A DNA stretch of 64,000 nucleotides from Massilia sp. BSC265 (lineage in GTDB: Bacteria; Pseudomonadota; Gammaproteobacteria; Burkholderiales; Burkholderiaceae_D): positions 62,001 to 126,000 of the forward strand of contig NZ_JPXI01000030.1 of NCBI RefSeq assembly GCF_000740675.1, in the 5' to 3' direction. The notes under the pieces were generated by a model that did no database searches, was not told the DNA's origin, and saw nothing but the letters and a program-made list of their open reading frames with translations. Of this stretch, positions 9,334 through 18,368 are shown one piece after another. A program made the position numbers and the translations under genes. Each line of letters starts with the position of its first letter. The stretch's first letter is position 1.

Positions 9334-11505
9334 CTAGTTGAAGCTCAGGCCCGCGCCATTGGCGTTGTTGATCTTCTTGCCCTTCAGGTCGATCGTGAAG
9401 CGGTCGCTCGGCTTGGCAGATCCCAGGCCCTTGAAGATCGAGAACACCTGCTTGAACTGGTGCTGGAAAGCCAGGTGTACCGGGTTCTGGTCCGACAGCT
9501 TGTCACCGATCTTCACGGGAGCGCTCGTCGCCGCCGGGAAGGCCGACATCAGGACCTTGTACTGGCTGACACGCTCGCTGCCCATGTCGCGCAGGGCCAG
9601 CTCACCCGCATACACGGTGCGGTGGAAGTCGCCGTAGAAATCATATGGCGTGATCTTCGCGAACGAGTCCAGGCTCAGGCCCGCTGCGGCGGCGAGCTTC
9701 TCGGCACGCGCAGTCGCTTCGGCCCAGTCGGCGGTCAGCTGTACGGCGGCCACAGGCATGCTCGACGCCGTGCCGGCGGCGGCGCAGTTCGCGCTCAAGG
9801 GCACGACGTTCGCGTTATCCTTCAACTGGGCCAGGGTGACCCGGGTCTGGAGCTGCGACAGCACCAGCATCTGCCTGCCGTTCAGGTTCATCGCCGCTTC
9901 CTTCATCTCGCATGGCCAGTATTCGTCCATGAAGCGCAGGCGCGACAGCTCGCCGAAGTAGTTGCGGGTGTATTCGCCGTACGAGCGGGTGTCGAGGATC
10001 GCGCGGTCCCAGCGCTTGGCCACGTCGGCCGGCAGCGTGCTCGCCTTCAGGTAATCGTTCTCGACCTGGTAGTAGGGGAACAGCTCGTTGAAGCGGGCCA
10101 CCGAGTTCAGCGCCACGGTCTGCACCTCGACGGTGTCCAGGTCCTTGTAGCTGATGATCTTGTAGGCTGCACCGTACACCGCCAGCGAAGGCGATTGCAC
10201 GTTGACCAGGTAGTTGCCGTTGGCGTCCGCATAGTCGTTGGTGCCGTTGAAGTGCATGTGGCCGCCCACGTGCCAGCGCAGGCCGGTCGCCGCCACGCCG
10301 GCCGCGGTGGCCGCATCCGGCACGCGCGCGGTCTGGAAGGCGCCCGGCTTGAAGGCGGCCTTCATGGCCTCGGTCTGGTTGGCATAGAAGTCCATGGTCG
10401 GATAGTGCGAGTAGGCCATCAGCTGCTTGCCCTCAAGCTTGGCGCGCGCGGTGACGGACTTGATCCAGTCGACCAGGTGCATCTTGTGGGTCAGGACCTT
10501 GTTCCAGCCCGCGTTGCCGGCGCCGTCGTAGCCGCTGAATTTCTTCGGATTGCTTGGATCGAACCTTGCGCTCGGCACGAACACGTTGGCGTCGATCGCC
10601 AGCAGCCACAGGCCCTTGACGGGTTCGACCAGGTAGCTGGCGTCGACCATGGTGGCGCACCTGGTGTAGGGCTTGCCGAGTTTCGCCTCGCCGGCGGCCT
10701 TGTAGCTGCCGCCCGAACCTTCGGCGCAGATCTCGAACTCGCGCTTGTTCGCGGCCGACTGTGCCAGCGCTTCGTCGTAGCTGTACTTGTTGTTGGTGTA
10801 CTTCGTGAACGGGGTTTCCCAGTGCAGGTCGGCCTTGTTCGGGTTGAAACCGAATTCGCCGAGCTTGGCCAGCAGCTTGTCGTAGCCCTGTTCCATCAGC
10901 TGGTCGGTGCAGACCACGGTCGGGTCCTTGGCGAGGCAGGCCGGATTCGACGTGGCGTACACCTTCTGTTCCTTGCCGTCCTTGGTCAGGAAGTCGTTCT
11001 TGCCCGCCTCCAGGTCGTCGAAGGGCTCGTTCGGGTCGTGGTTGCCCGGCGCCAGGAAGAAACGCATGCCCTTGGCCTGGTACTCCTTCAGCACCTCGGC
11101 GATGCCGTCGATGTTCATCGGTTGGGCGTCGTCGGAATAGTCGCCGGGGAAGGCGACGTGGCGGATGCCCTTGGCGTAGGCATCGTCGAGCGCGGCGCGG
11201 AAGGCGAAGTAGTTTTCGTTGAACAGGCGGGTCGAGGTGAGTTGCGCATACATCGTGCGGATGGTCGCGTTCTTGCCGTCCTTCGTGGGGATGCCGGCAA
11301 ACTGGGGACTCTTGAAGTCGCCGTACACATTGTGGAAGTGGACGTCGGACATGAAGGCGACGGCGGTAGCGGTCTCGGCCACCGGCGGCGCCGGCTGCTG
11401 GACCACCGGCGCGGTCTGCACCGGCGTGGACGGATCATCGCTGCCGCAGGCGGACAGCAGGACCAGCACGGCGGCGCTGGCGAACGCGGGGAGGTAACGG
11501 GACAT
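9334..11505 (-). CDS. Lipoprotein calcineurin-like metallophosphoesterase
   Basis: This 723-residue exported phosphoesterase has a lipobox (VLVLLSAC, Cys20) followed by Gly-Ser-Asp, so it is probably lipid-anchored outside the inner membrane. The metallophosphoesterase motifs appear in order: FMSDVHFH, FPGDYSDD, APGNHD and HVGGHMHFNG. These supply the Asp, His and Asn ligands of a dinuclear metal site. The roughly 300 residues after the catalytic core have no motif I recognise. Substrate is unknown; nucleotides, phospholipids and sugar phosphates are all possible. It lies in the accessory block between smg and topB. Confidence 0.87.
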   Translation of the reverse strand: MSRYLPAFASAAVLVLLSACGSDDPSTPVQTAPVVQQPAPPVAETATAVAFMSDVHFHNVYGDFKSPQFAGIPTKDGKNATIRTMYAQLTSTRLFNENYFAFRAALDDAYAKGIRHVAFPGDYSDDAQPMNIDGIAEVLKEYQAKGMRFFLAPGNHDPNEPFDDLEAGKNDFLTKDGKEQKVYATSNPACLAKDPTVVCTDQLMEQGYDKLLAKLGEFGFNPNKADLHWETPFTKYTNNKYSYDEALAQSAANKREFEICAEGSGGSYKAAGEAKLGKPYTRCATMVDASYLVEPVKGLWLLAIDANVFVPSARFDPSNPKKFSGYDGAGNAGWNKVLTHKMHLVDWIKSVTARAKLEGKQLMAYSHYPTMDFYANQTEAMKAAFKPGAFQTARVPDAATAAGVAATGLRWHVGGHMHFNGTNDYADANGNYLVNVQSPSLAVYGAAYKIISYKDLDTVEVQTVALNSVARFNELFPYYQVENDYLKASTLPADVAKRWDRAILDTRSYGEYTRNYFGELSRLRFMDEYWPCEMKEAAMNLNGRQMLVLSQLQTRVTLAQLKDNANVVPLSANCAAAGTASSMPVAAVQLTADWAEATARAEKLAAAAGLSLDSFAKITPYDFYGDFHRTVYAGELALRDMGSERVSQYKVLMSAFPAATSAPVKIGDKLSDQNPVHLAFQHQFKQVFSIFKGLGSAKPSDRFTIDLKGKKINNANGAGLSFN

Positions 11506-11589
11506 GCATTGCTCCGGTCATTGAAAAGTGCCGGCATGGTGACACCCGCGAATGACGACGGCATGACAGATTCGACCGTTTTGGAAACC

Positions 11590-12060
11590 TTACCAGCCGT
11601 CCTGCTCCTTGCGTGCCGCGCGAATCCGGTCCCCGAACGACTCCTGCTTCAATGCGTCGATGGCCTCGGCCAGCACTTGCGACAGCGGATAAGGCAGCTG
11701 GGCATCCAGGCTCGCTGCGGCCAAGGCCGTCGCTTTCCAGCACCCCTCCAGGCGCGGCAGCATCGCGCGTCCGGCCTCGCTCAGGCTGATCATCTTCTGG
11801 CGTCCATCCAGCTTGCCTGCGTCGGCCACCAGCAGGCCTTCCTTGATCATCAGGGCCACCGTCTGCGTGGCTGCCGGCTGGGTGATGCCGGCACGCGCCG
11901 CGATCTCGCCGATCGTCAACGGCGCCGAGGCGAGCAGGGCGCGCATCACCGGCGTATAGCGCGGCCGGTAGGCCAGTCCCGCCTCGACGTAGGACTGCCC
12001 CACCGCGCCATCGAGCAGTTCGATCAGGTGGCGCAACTGCGTGCCCAAACCCTGCTTCAT
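11590..12060 (-). CDS. MarR family transcriptional regulator
   Basis: The 156-residue protein has the MarR winged-helix core: LTIGEIAARAGITQPAATQT as the recognition region and GKLDGRQKMISLSEAGRAML as the wing. Its ATG overlaps the stop codon of the CPBP protease gene by four bases (ATGA), so the two are translationally coupled. A 16-bp perfect palindrome in the operon promoter is the obvious candidate operator, which would make this an autorepressor. The ligand is unknown. Confidence 0.9.
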   Translation of the reverse strand: MKQGLGTQLRHLIELLDGAVGQSYVEAGLAYRPRYTPVMRALLASAPLTIGEIAARAGITQPAATQTVALMIKEGLLVADAGKLDGRQKMISLSEAGRAMLPRLEGCWKATALAAASLDAQLPYPLSQVLAEAIDALKQESFGDRIRAARKEQDGW

Positions 12061-12917
12061 GGCCGCGGCAGGATGTGGCCTGCGCGCACGGCACGGCGCA
12101 GCAGCAGCGCGGTGGCCAGGGCCAGCACGGTGAAGGTGATGACCGAGCCTTCCAGCCCGTAGGCGCCGCCGGTCAGCCATTCGGGGCCCGTGAGCCGGCC
12201 CTGCAGCACGCCGCGTGCCGGATGCCCGGAGGTCGGCAGCGAGAACACGCCGTCGGAGATGAAGTTCCAGGCGAAGTGCACGCCGATCGGCAGCCACAGG
12301 CGGCGCGTGGCCAGGTAGGCGGCGGCGAATACGAGGCCGGCCAGCGCCGTGTTCAGGACCGCAAGCAGGGTGATGTCGGCGTTCGGCAGGTGCGCCAACG
12401 CGAAGATCGCCGCGGACACGAGCAGGGCCCACCAGGTGCCGAGCGAGCGCTCGGGCAGGCGGAACAGTACGCCGCGGAACAGGATTTCCTCGACCAGGGC
12501 GACAAAGACCATGTCGGTGAACGACTTCGCCAGGATCGTCCAGTCGCCGGTGCCGGTGAGCGCGTAGCTGCCGCTGGCAACCAGGATCCCGACCGCCGCC
12601 AGGAACATCGCGGCGCCGATGGCCAGGCCTGCGCCGAGTTCGCGCACGGCCGTGGGGCCGCGCAGCTCCGATAGCGCGCGCCGTTCAATGCGGCGCACGT
12701 AGAAGGCGTAGCCGGCATACCCGGCCAGGGCCGCAAGCAGGGGCGGCCAGTAGGCGCGCAAGGCCTTGTCGGGGATCTGGCTGGACAGCACCAGCACCAG
12801 CGCGACCGGCACACAGACGGCCAGCAGCGCCAGCAGGATGCGGACAAACGTGAAGCGGGCGATGCCGGTGCCTGGGGCGGCGGGGGGCAGGGCGGGCGAG
12901 GCAGTGGTGGCATTCAT
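12057..12917 (-). CDS. CPBP (Abi/CAAX) family intramembrane metalloprotease
   Basis: This 286-residue membrane protein has several hydrophobic helices and the CPBP catalytic motifs: EEILFR (143-148), His176 in FALAHLP, and His214/Asn218 in HFAWN. In eukaryotes this family cleaves CAAX proteins; bacterial members process or handle other peptides and include bacteriocin self-immunity proteins. The ATG at 12917 is preceded by CGGGAG, a good ribosome site. A longer in-frame start at 12962 would fall inside the operator. Coupling to a MarR gene suggests induction by a small molecule or envelope stress. Confidence 0.9.
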   Translation of the reverse strand: MNATTASPALPPAAPGTGIARFTFVRILLALLAVCVPVALVLVLSSQIPDKALRAYWPPLLAALAGYAGYAFYVRRIERRALSELRGPTAVRELGAGLAIGAAMFLAAVGILVASGSYALTGTGDWTILAKSFTDMVFVALVEEILFRGVLFRLPERSLGTWWALLVSAAIFALAHLPNADITLLAVLNTALAGLVFAAAYLATRRLWLPIGVHFAWNFISDGVFSLPTSGHPARGVLQGRLTGPEWLTGGAYGLEGSVITFTVLALATALLLRRAVRAGHILPRP

Positions 12918-12957
12918 GAGCGCTCCCGGGAAAAGGGTGTTGTCGGACGACGACCTA

Positions 12958-12986
12958 ATCATATAAGCGCTTATATAATTTTGAAA
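12958..12986 (-). promoter_or_regulatory. Promoter of the CPBP-marR operon
   Basis: On the minus strand, TTTCAA (complement of 12981-12986) and TATGAT (complement of 12958-12963) are 17 bases apart. The leader to the CPBP ATG is about 35-40 bases. Confidence 0.6.
12961..12976. promoter_or_regulatory. Perfect 16-bp palindrome, probable MarR operator
   Basis: ATATAAGCGCTTATAT is its own reverse complement. It fills almost the whole spacer between the -35 and -10 boxes of the CPBP-marR operon, the usual position for a repressor that blocks RNA polymerase. Binding by the operon's own MarR protein is inference. Confidence 0.7.
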
Positions 12987-13167
12987 GCCTTATTTTTCTT
13001 GGATGGCTGCGCACTGTTTTTCCTTGACGCCGAAGGGGCAAACGAGCCGTTTCGCACCAAGCCGACGAGGCCGCAAGCTGCTGCCTGCGCCGATACGCAC
13101 ACTTGCGGTGCGGCTGTCATCGCGCTTATCATTGGCCGCTCAATCCAATTGTTACTATTCAGACACT

Positions 13168-13185
13168 ACGGTTGTTGACAACCGT
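13168..13185. promoter_or_regulatory. 18-bp dyad over a TTGACA box upstream of topB
   Basis: ACGGTTG (13168-13174) and CAACCGT (13179-13185) are exact reverse complements around TTGA. The dyad contains TTGACA (13175-13180), a perfect -35 hexamer. A TATGAT lies at 13202-13207, which is too far (21 bases) for an ideal promoter. Confidence 0.45.
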
Positions 13186-13251
13186 CCAGCCCGGGAGCAT
13201 GTATGATGCGCGGGCAAAAGCCACTTATATATAGAGCACCTGAGAAACACT

Positions 13252-15933
13252 ATGACCAAATCCCTCATCATCGCAGAGAAGCCGTCGGTCGCGAACGACA
13301 TCGCGAAGACGCTGGGCGGCTTCACCAAGCACGATGAGTACTTCGAATCCGACGAATACATCCTGTCGTCCGCCGTCGGCCACTTGCTCGAGATCACGGT
13401 GCCCGAGGAGTACGACGTCAAGCGCGGCAAATGGAGCTTCGCCCACCTGCCGGTGATCCCGCCGTACTTTGCGCTGAACCCGATCGCCAAGACCGAATCG
13501 CGCCTTAAGGTGCTCAACAAGCTGATCAAGCGCAAGGACGTCACCACCCTGATCAATGCATGTGACGCGGGGCGCGAAGGAGAACTGATCTTCCGCCTGA
13601 TTGCACAGGCCGCCAAGGCCAAGCAACCGGTCAAGCGCCTGTGGCTGCAATCGATGACGCCGGCCGCGATCCGCGAAGGCTTCGCCCACCTGCGCAGCGA
13701 CGAAGAGATGCTGCCGCTGGCCGACGCCGCGCGCTGCCGCTCGGAGGCCGACTGGCTGATCGGCATCAACGGTACCCGCGCCATGACCGCCTTCAATTCG
13801 AAAGAAGGCGGGTTCTACCTGACCACCGTGGGCCGGGTGCAGACGCCGACCCTGTCGATCGTGGTCGAGCGCGAAGAGAAGATCAAGAAGTTCGTCCCGC
13901 GCGACTACTGGGAAGTGCGCGCCGAGTTCGTGTGCGCCGCCGGCGTCTACGAAGGGCGCTGGCTCGACCAGAACTTCAAGAAGGACGAGAACGATCCGGA
14001 AAAGCGGGCCGAGCGCCTGTGGAGCAAGGCTGCCGCCGATTCGATCGTCGCCGCCTGCCGCGGCAAGCAGGGCATTGTCACCGAAGAATCGAAGCCGACC
14101 ACCTCGATGGCGCCGGCCCTGTTCGACCTGACCAGCCTGCAGCGCGAGGCCAACGGCCGCTTCGGTTTCTCGGCCAAGAACACGCTCGGCCTGGCGCAGG
14201 CACTGTACGAGAAGCACAAGGTGCTGACCTACCCGCGTACCGATTCGCGCCATCTGCCGGAAGACTACATCGCCACCGTCAAGAGCACGATGGAGTCGCT
14301 GAACGATACCAACAACTACCAGCAGTTTTCGAAGCAGGTCCTGAAGAACGGCTGGGTCAAGCCGAACAAGCGCATCTTCGACAACACCAAGATCTCGGAC
14401 CACTTCGCGATCATCCCGACCGGCGTCATCCCCAAGAATTTGACCGAGCCGGAACAAAAACTCTATGACCTGGTCACGCGCCGCTTCCTGGCCGTGTTCT
14501 TCCCGCCGGCCGAGTTCCTGGTGACGACCCGTTTCACGGAAGTATCGGGCCACCAGTTCAAGACCGAGGGCAAGGTGATGACCAACCCCGGCTGGCTGGC
14601 CGTGTACGGCAAGGACACCACCGGCGACGACAAGGACGGCGCCAACCTGGTGCCGGTGCAGAAGGGCGAGAAGGTCCTGGCCGACAAGGTCACGCCGAAC
14701 GGCCTGGTGACGAAGCCGCCCGCACGCTATACCGAAGCGACGCTGCTGTCGGCGATGGAAGGGGCTGGCAAGCTGGTCGACTCCGACGAGCTGCGCGACG
14801 CCATGGCCGGCAAGGGCCTGGGCACGCCGGCGACGCGCGCGGCCATCATCGAAGGCTTGCTGACCGAAAAATACCTGGTGCGCGAAGGGCGCGAGCTGAT
14901 CCCGACCGCCAAGGCATCGCAGCTGATGACGCTGCTGCGCGGCCTGGGTGTGAACGAACTGACCGCGCCCGAGCTGACCGGCGAATGGGAGTTCAAGCTC
15001 TCCCAGATGGAGAAGGGCAAGATTTCGCGCGACGAATTCATGCGCGAGATCGCGCAGATGACGCAGATTATCGTCAAGCGCGCCAAGGAATACGACAACG
15101 AGACGATCCCGGGCGAGTACGCGACCCTGAAGACCCCTTGCCCGAACTGCCAGGGCGTGGTCAAGGAAAACTACCGCCGCTTCGCCTGCACCAAGTGCGA
15201 CTTCTCGATGTCGAAGACGCCGGGCAGCCGCCAGTTCGAGATCGAGGAAGTCGAGGAGCTGCTGGAGAAGCGCACCATCGGCCCGCTGCAGGGCTTCCGC
15301 TCGAAGATGGGCCGTCCGTTCGCGGCGATCCTGCGCATCGTGCGTGACGAGGACATCCAGAACTTCAAGCTCGAGTTCGACTTCGGCCAGGACCAGGACG
15401 AAGGCGAGGAAGGCGAGGGCGTCGACTTCACCGGCCAGACCGCGCTCGGCCCCTGCCCGAAGTGCAATAGCGGCGTGTACGAGATGGGCCTGGCCTACGT
15501 GTGCGAGAAGACGGTGGCCAAGCCCAAGGCTTGCGACTTCCGCAGCGGCCGCATCATCCTGCAGCAGGAAATCCTGCCGGAGCAGATGGCCAAGCTGCTG
15601 GGCGACGGCAAGACCGATCTGCTGCCGGGCTTCGTTTCGCAGCGCACGCGCCGTGCCTTCAAGGCCTTCCTGGTGCGCGGCAAGGACGGCAAGATCAGCT
15701 TCGAGTTCGAGGAGCGCAAGGCCAAGCCAGGCGCGAAGGGCAAGGCGGCAGCGGCTGACGGCGCCGATGGTGCTGCCGATGGCGCCGATGGCGCGGCTTC
15801 GCCGGCCGTGAAGGGACCGGCGAAGCCGGCTGCCAAGAAAGCGCCGGCGAAGACCGCAGCGAAAGCGGCTGCCAAGACGGCGGTGCGCAAGCCGGCGGCG
15901 AAGAAGATCGCATCGGCGGCGGCAAAGAAGTAA
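13252..15933 (+). CDS. topB: DNA topoisomerase III
   Basis: TopB is a type IA topoisomerase that decatenates DNA and resolves recombination and replication intermediates. The 893-residue protein has the Toprim start (LIIAEKPSVANDIAK), the acidic CDAGREGELIFR motif (104-115) and the catalytic Tyr327 in LTYPRTDS. Zinc-binding cysteines follow near residues 626-646 (CPNC...CTKC), and a second cysteine-containing domain lies near 727-760. It ends in a Lys/Ala/Pro-rich tail of about 60 residues like histone-type DNA-binding tails. It normally follows smg directly; here it is more than 5 kb away. Confidence 0.97.
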   Translation: MTKSLIIAEKPSVANDIAKTLGGFTKHDEYFESDEYILSSAVGHLLEITVPEEYDVKRGKWSFAHLPVIPPYFALNPIAKTESRLKVLNKLIKRKDVTTLINACDAGREGELIFRLIAQAAKAKQPVKRLWLQSMTPAAIREGFAHLRSDEEMLPLADAARCRSEADWLIGINGTRAMTAFNSKEGGFYLTTVGRVQTPTLSIVVEREEKIKKFVPRDYWEVRAEFVCAAGVYEGRWLDQNFKKDENDPEKRAERLWSKAAADSIVAACRGKQGIVTEESKPTTSMAPALFDLTSLQREANGRFGFSAKNTLGLAQALYEKHKVLTYPRTDSRHLPEDYIATVKSTMESLNDTNNYQQFSKQVLKNGWVKPNKRIFDNTKISDHFAIIPTGVIPKNLTEPEQKLYDLVTRRFLAVFFPPAEFLVTTRFTEVSGHQFKTEGKVMTNPGWLAVYGKDTTGDDKDGANLVPVQKGEKVLADKVTPNGLVTKPPARYTEATLLSAMEGAGKLVDSDELRDAMAGKGLGTPATRAAIIEGLLTEKYLVREGRELIPTAKASQLMTLLRGLGVNELTAPELTGEWEFKLSQMEKGKISRDEFMREIAQMTQIIVKRAKEYDNETIPGEYATLKTPCPNCQGVVKENYRRFACTKCDFSMSKTPGSRQFEIEEVEELLEKRTIGPLQGFRSKMGRPFAAILRIVRDEDIQNFKLEFDFGQDQDEGEEGEGVDFTGQTALGPCPKCNSGVYEMGLAYVCEKTVAKPKACDFRSGRIILQQEILPEQMAKLLGDGKTDLLPGFVSQRTRRAFKAFLVRGKDGKISFEFEERKAKPGAKGKAAAADGADGAADGADGAASPAVKGPAKPAAKKAPAKTAAKAAAKTAVRKPAAKKIASAAAKK

Positions 15934-15956
15934 AAGCGCTGCGCTCCCGTCAGTGG

Positions 15957-15989
15957 AAAACGCGAACCTGTGGTTCGCGTTTTTTTTTT
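15957..15989 (+). terminator. Strong rho-independent terminator after topB
   Basis: AAAACGCGAACC (15957-15968) pairs perfectly with GGTTCGCGTTTT (15972-15983) across a TGT loop. It runs into ten consecutive T residues. Confidence 0.95.
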
Positions 15990-16057
15990 GCGCCAAGGGT
16001 CCGCATACTTCCCGCGCATATCCCAGTGTCTCCATTCCCCAGATCATAAAAATTTGC

Positions 16058-16087
16058 TTTTCATTAATCATATGTTCCGGTAATAAT
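16058..16087 (+). promoter_or_regulatory. Candidate chemoreceptor promoter
   Basis: TTTTCA (16058-16063) and AATAAT (16082-16087) are 18 bases apart in an AT-rich stretch ahead of the chemoreceptor gene. No sigma-28-type site was seen. Confidence 0.35.
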
Positions 16088-16175
16088 CGAACAAGTATTC
16101 CCCCTGAAGTTTCTTCATTCGGTCGCCTGACCACAGGCATAACACTTACAACGATATCGAGACCCGTCCGAACCC

Positions 16176-17873
16176 ATGAAGCTCTCCGACCTGAAAATCG
16201 CGACCCGCCTGTACCTCGGCTACGGCATCCTGATGGGCATCACCGCCATCGTGGTCGCCATGGCCTACGCCAACTTCACCGCACTGGGCGAGGCCGACGA
16301 AACGAACATCCGCAGTCACCAGACCGCCGCCGAAGTGGACGCGGCCATGCTGGCGCTGGTGAACATCGAGACCGGCCAGCGGGGCTTCTCGCTGACGGGC
16401 AAGGAGGCGTCGCTCGAGCCCTATACGGCCGGCAAGCGCGACTTCCAGCAGCACCTCGACAAGGCTTTGCTGCTCACCGCCGGCGACCAGGCGCAGCAGG
16501 ACCGTTTGAGGCAGTTGGCGCGGCAGCAGCGCGACTGGCTGGCGCAGGCGATCGACCCGGCCATTGCCTTGCGCCGCGGCGCCCTGGAGGCCGACCTGTC
16601 GGCGGTGGTAGCCGACGAGCAGGCGGGCAAGGGCAAGGCCGGCATGGATGCGATGCGCGCCATGGTCGAGCAGCTGAAGCGCGCCGAAGCCGAGGAACTG
16701 GCCCAGCACGCCCGGGAAATCGCCGAACTGCAGTCCGCCATGCGCCACACCCTCATCGGCGGCGGCGTGGTCGCCGGTATCCTGGCGGTCTTCATGGCCT
16801 ACCAGCTGGGCCGCAACATCAGCATCCCGCTCGACCGCGCAGTCGGCCTGGCGCGCAAGGTGGCGCAGGGCGACCTGACCGCCGAGGTCAAGGTCCGCAC
16901 CAGGGACGAAGCGGGCGAACTGATGGCCGCGCTGAAGGACATGAACGCCTCGCTGGCGTCCATCGTCTCGAAGGTGCGCGCCGGGACCGCAACCATGGCG
17001 ACTGCAGCCGCCGAGATCTCGGCCGGCAACCACGATCTCTCCAGCCGCACCGAACAGCAGGCCGCCTCGCTCGAGGAAACCGCGTCGTCGATGGAAGAGC
17101 TGACCTCGACCGTCAACCAGAACGCCGACAATGCGCGCCAGGCGAACCAGCTGGCCGCGAGCGCCGCCGACACCGCAGCGCGCGGCGGCGAAGTAGTGGC
17201 CGAGGTGGTGACCACGATGGGATCGATCAACGAAGCCTCGCGCAGGATCGCCGACATCATCACCGTCATCGACGGCATCGCCTTCCAGACCAATATCCTG
17301 GCGCTGAATGCCGCTGTCGAGGCGGCGCGGGCCGGCGAGCAGGGCCGCGGCTTCGCGGTGGTGGCGGGCGAGGTGCGCAACCTGGCGCAGCGCTCGGCCG
17401 CGGCGGCGAAGGAGATCAAGGGCCTGATCGGCGACTCGGTGTCGCGCGTGGAAGCCGGTTCGCGCCTGGTCGACCAGGCCGGTCGCACGATGGACGAGGT
17501 GGTGGCGAGCGTGAAGCGCGTCTCCGGCATCATCGGCGAGATCGCGGCGGCCAGCGAAGAGCAGCGCGAGGGCATCGAGCAGGTGAACGGCGCGCTCGTG
17601 CAGATGGACCAGGTGACGCAGCAGAACGCGGCGCTGGTCGAGCAGGCCGCCGCCGCCGCGGCCGCGATGCGCGAACAGGCCGCCGGGCTGGCCCGGCTGG
17701 TGGATACCTTCCAGCTCGCGGATCAAAGCAATGCACAGGGCAATGCGCAAGCCCCTGCCCAGGCCCTGCCGCGGCCGCCGGCACGTGCCGCCTTGCCGCG
17801 CGGCCGCCAGCCGGCGCGTGCCGGCAAGTCACACGCAAGTGCGCCAGCCCCGGCCGAGGCTGCCGAAACCTGA
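16176..17873 (+). CDS. Methyl-accepting chemotaxis protein
   Basis: This 565-residue chemoreceptor has a short cytoplasmic start, a first membrane helix (about 11-31) and a periplasmic region with CHASE3-like features ([16 protein letters not shown]). A second membrane helix (about 190-212) leads to a HAMP linker and a long signalling coiled coil. The hairpin tip reads [20 protein letters not shown], the CheA/CheW contact region. Conserved Glu/Gln methylation stretches such as [18 protein letters not shown] flank it. The C-terminus is a Pro/Ala/Arg-rich tail without the NWETF CheR-docking pentapeptide. Ligand unknown. No other chemotaxis gene is nearby. Confidence 0.95.
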   Translation: MKLSDLKIATRLYLGYGILMGITAIVVAMAYANFTALGEADETNIRSHQTAAEVDAAMLALVNIETGQRGFSLTGKEASLEPYTAGKRDFQQHLDKALLLTAGDQAQQDRLRQLARQQRDWLAQAIDPAIALRRGALEADLSAVVADEQAGKGKAGMDAMRAMVEQLKRAEAEELAQHAREIAELQSAMRHTLIGGGVVAGILAVFMAYQLGRNISIPLDRAVGLARKVAQGDLTAEVKVRTRDEAGELMAALKDMNASLASIVSKVRAGTATMATAAAEISAGNHDLSSRTEQQAASLEETASSMEELTSTVNQNADNARQANQLAASAADTAARGGEVVAEVVTTMGSINEASRRIADIITVIDGIAFQTNILALNAAVEAARAGEQGRGFAVVAGEVRNLAQRSAAAAKEIKGLIGDSVSRVEAGSRLVDQAGRTMDEVVASVKRVSGIIGEIAAASEEQREGIEQVNGALVQMDQVTQQNAALVEQAAAAAAAMREQAAGLARLVDTFQLADQSNAQGNAQAPAQALPRPPARAALPRGRQPARAGKSHASAPAPAEAAET

Positions 17874-17959
17874 ACGTCCCGGATTTGTCTCGTGGCGAAC
17901 GCGGATGCTGCAGCATCTGCGTGTAAGATCGATGGCCTGCACCCGACAAGGAGACCGGT

Positions 17960-18346
17960 ATGTTCAGCCTCGACGATTTCGCGCAGCTGCAGTTCCTGGA
18001 AGGTCGCTGGAAGGGCGTCGCCCCGGACGGCAAGGAGTTCTTCGAAGAATATACCCGGCCGGATCCCGCCGTGTTCCAGTCGCACCGCTTCCCGGACAGC
18101 GCTTTTACAGGGCATACGGACGGCGCCACCATCAGCCTGAAGGATGGCGAGGTGATCTCGCAGTGGGGGGAATTCACCTGGAAGGCGTCGAGCATCGGCG
18201 CCGATTCGGCCGCCTTCGAACCCGTGAATGCGCCGAGCCAGTTCATCTGGCGCCGGCTCGATGACGCGACCCTGGAAGCCCGGCAGCGCTGGACGGCGGA
18301 CGGCAAGGAGCAGGAATTCACGCTCCAGCTCACAAAGCTGAACTAG
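17960..18346 (+). CDS. Hypothetical protein, possibly DUF6265-like
   Basis: The 128-residue protein begins MFSLDDFAQLQFLEGRWKG. A LEGRW near the N-terminus followed by alternating strands is typical of lipocalin-like or DUF6265-type beta-barrel domains of unknown function. There is no signal peptide or membrane segment. An AAGGAGACC ribosome site precedes the ATG. It sits 22 bases ahead of the alpha/beta hydrolase gene and may share its transcript. The family name is tentative. Confidence 0.65.
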   Translation: MFSLDDFAQLQFLEGRWKGVAPDGKEFFEEYTRPDPAVFQSHRFPDSAFTGHTDGATISLKDGEVISQWGEFTWKASSIGADSAAFEPVNAPSQFIWRRLDDATLEARQRWTADGKEQEFTLQLTKLN

Positions 18347-18368
18347 GCACACGAGGGCAAGTGGCTGC

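Larger units (their letters stand above)
12918..13251. other. Intergenic region between the CPBP operon and topB
   Basis: This 334-base gap holds the CPBP-MarR promoter and operator at its left end and an 18-bp dyad at 13168-13185 upstream of topB. Two short overlapping open frames between 12981 and 13206 have no ribosome site or recognisable content, and I do not consider them genes. Confidence 0.6.

Noticed and set aside
9460..12162. 900-codon plus-strand open frame opposite the phosphoesterase and MarR genes
   Set aside because: Shadow of high-GC codon bias. Composition is unnatural (Val/Arg/His/Gly-rich) and the opposite strand carries clear families.
12981..13206. Two short overlapping plus-strand open frames upstream of topB
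   Set aside because: No ribosome site, no recognisable sequence, and they overlap promoter elements.
13225..16140. 971-codon open frame on the minus strand opposite topB
   Set aside because: It mirrors topB codon by codon, is rich in Arg/His/Leu/Asp from GC-rich third positions and has no recognisable domain. topB on the other strand is certain.
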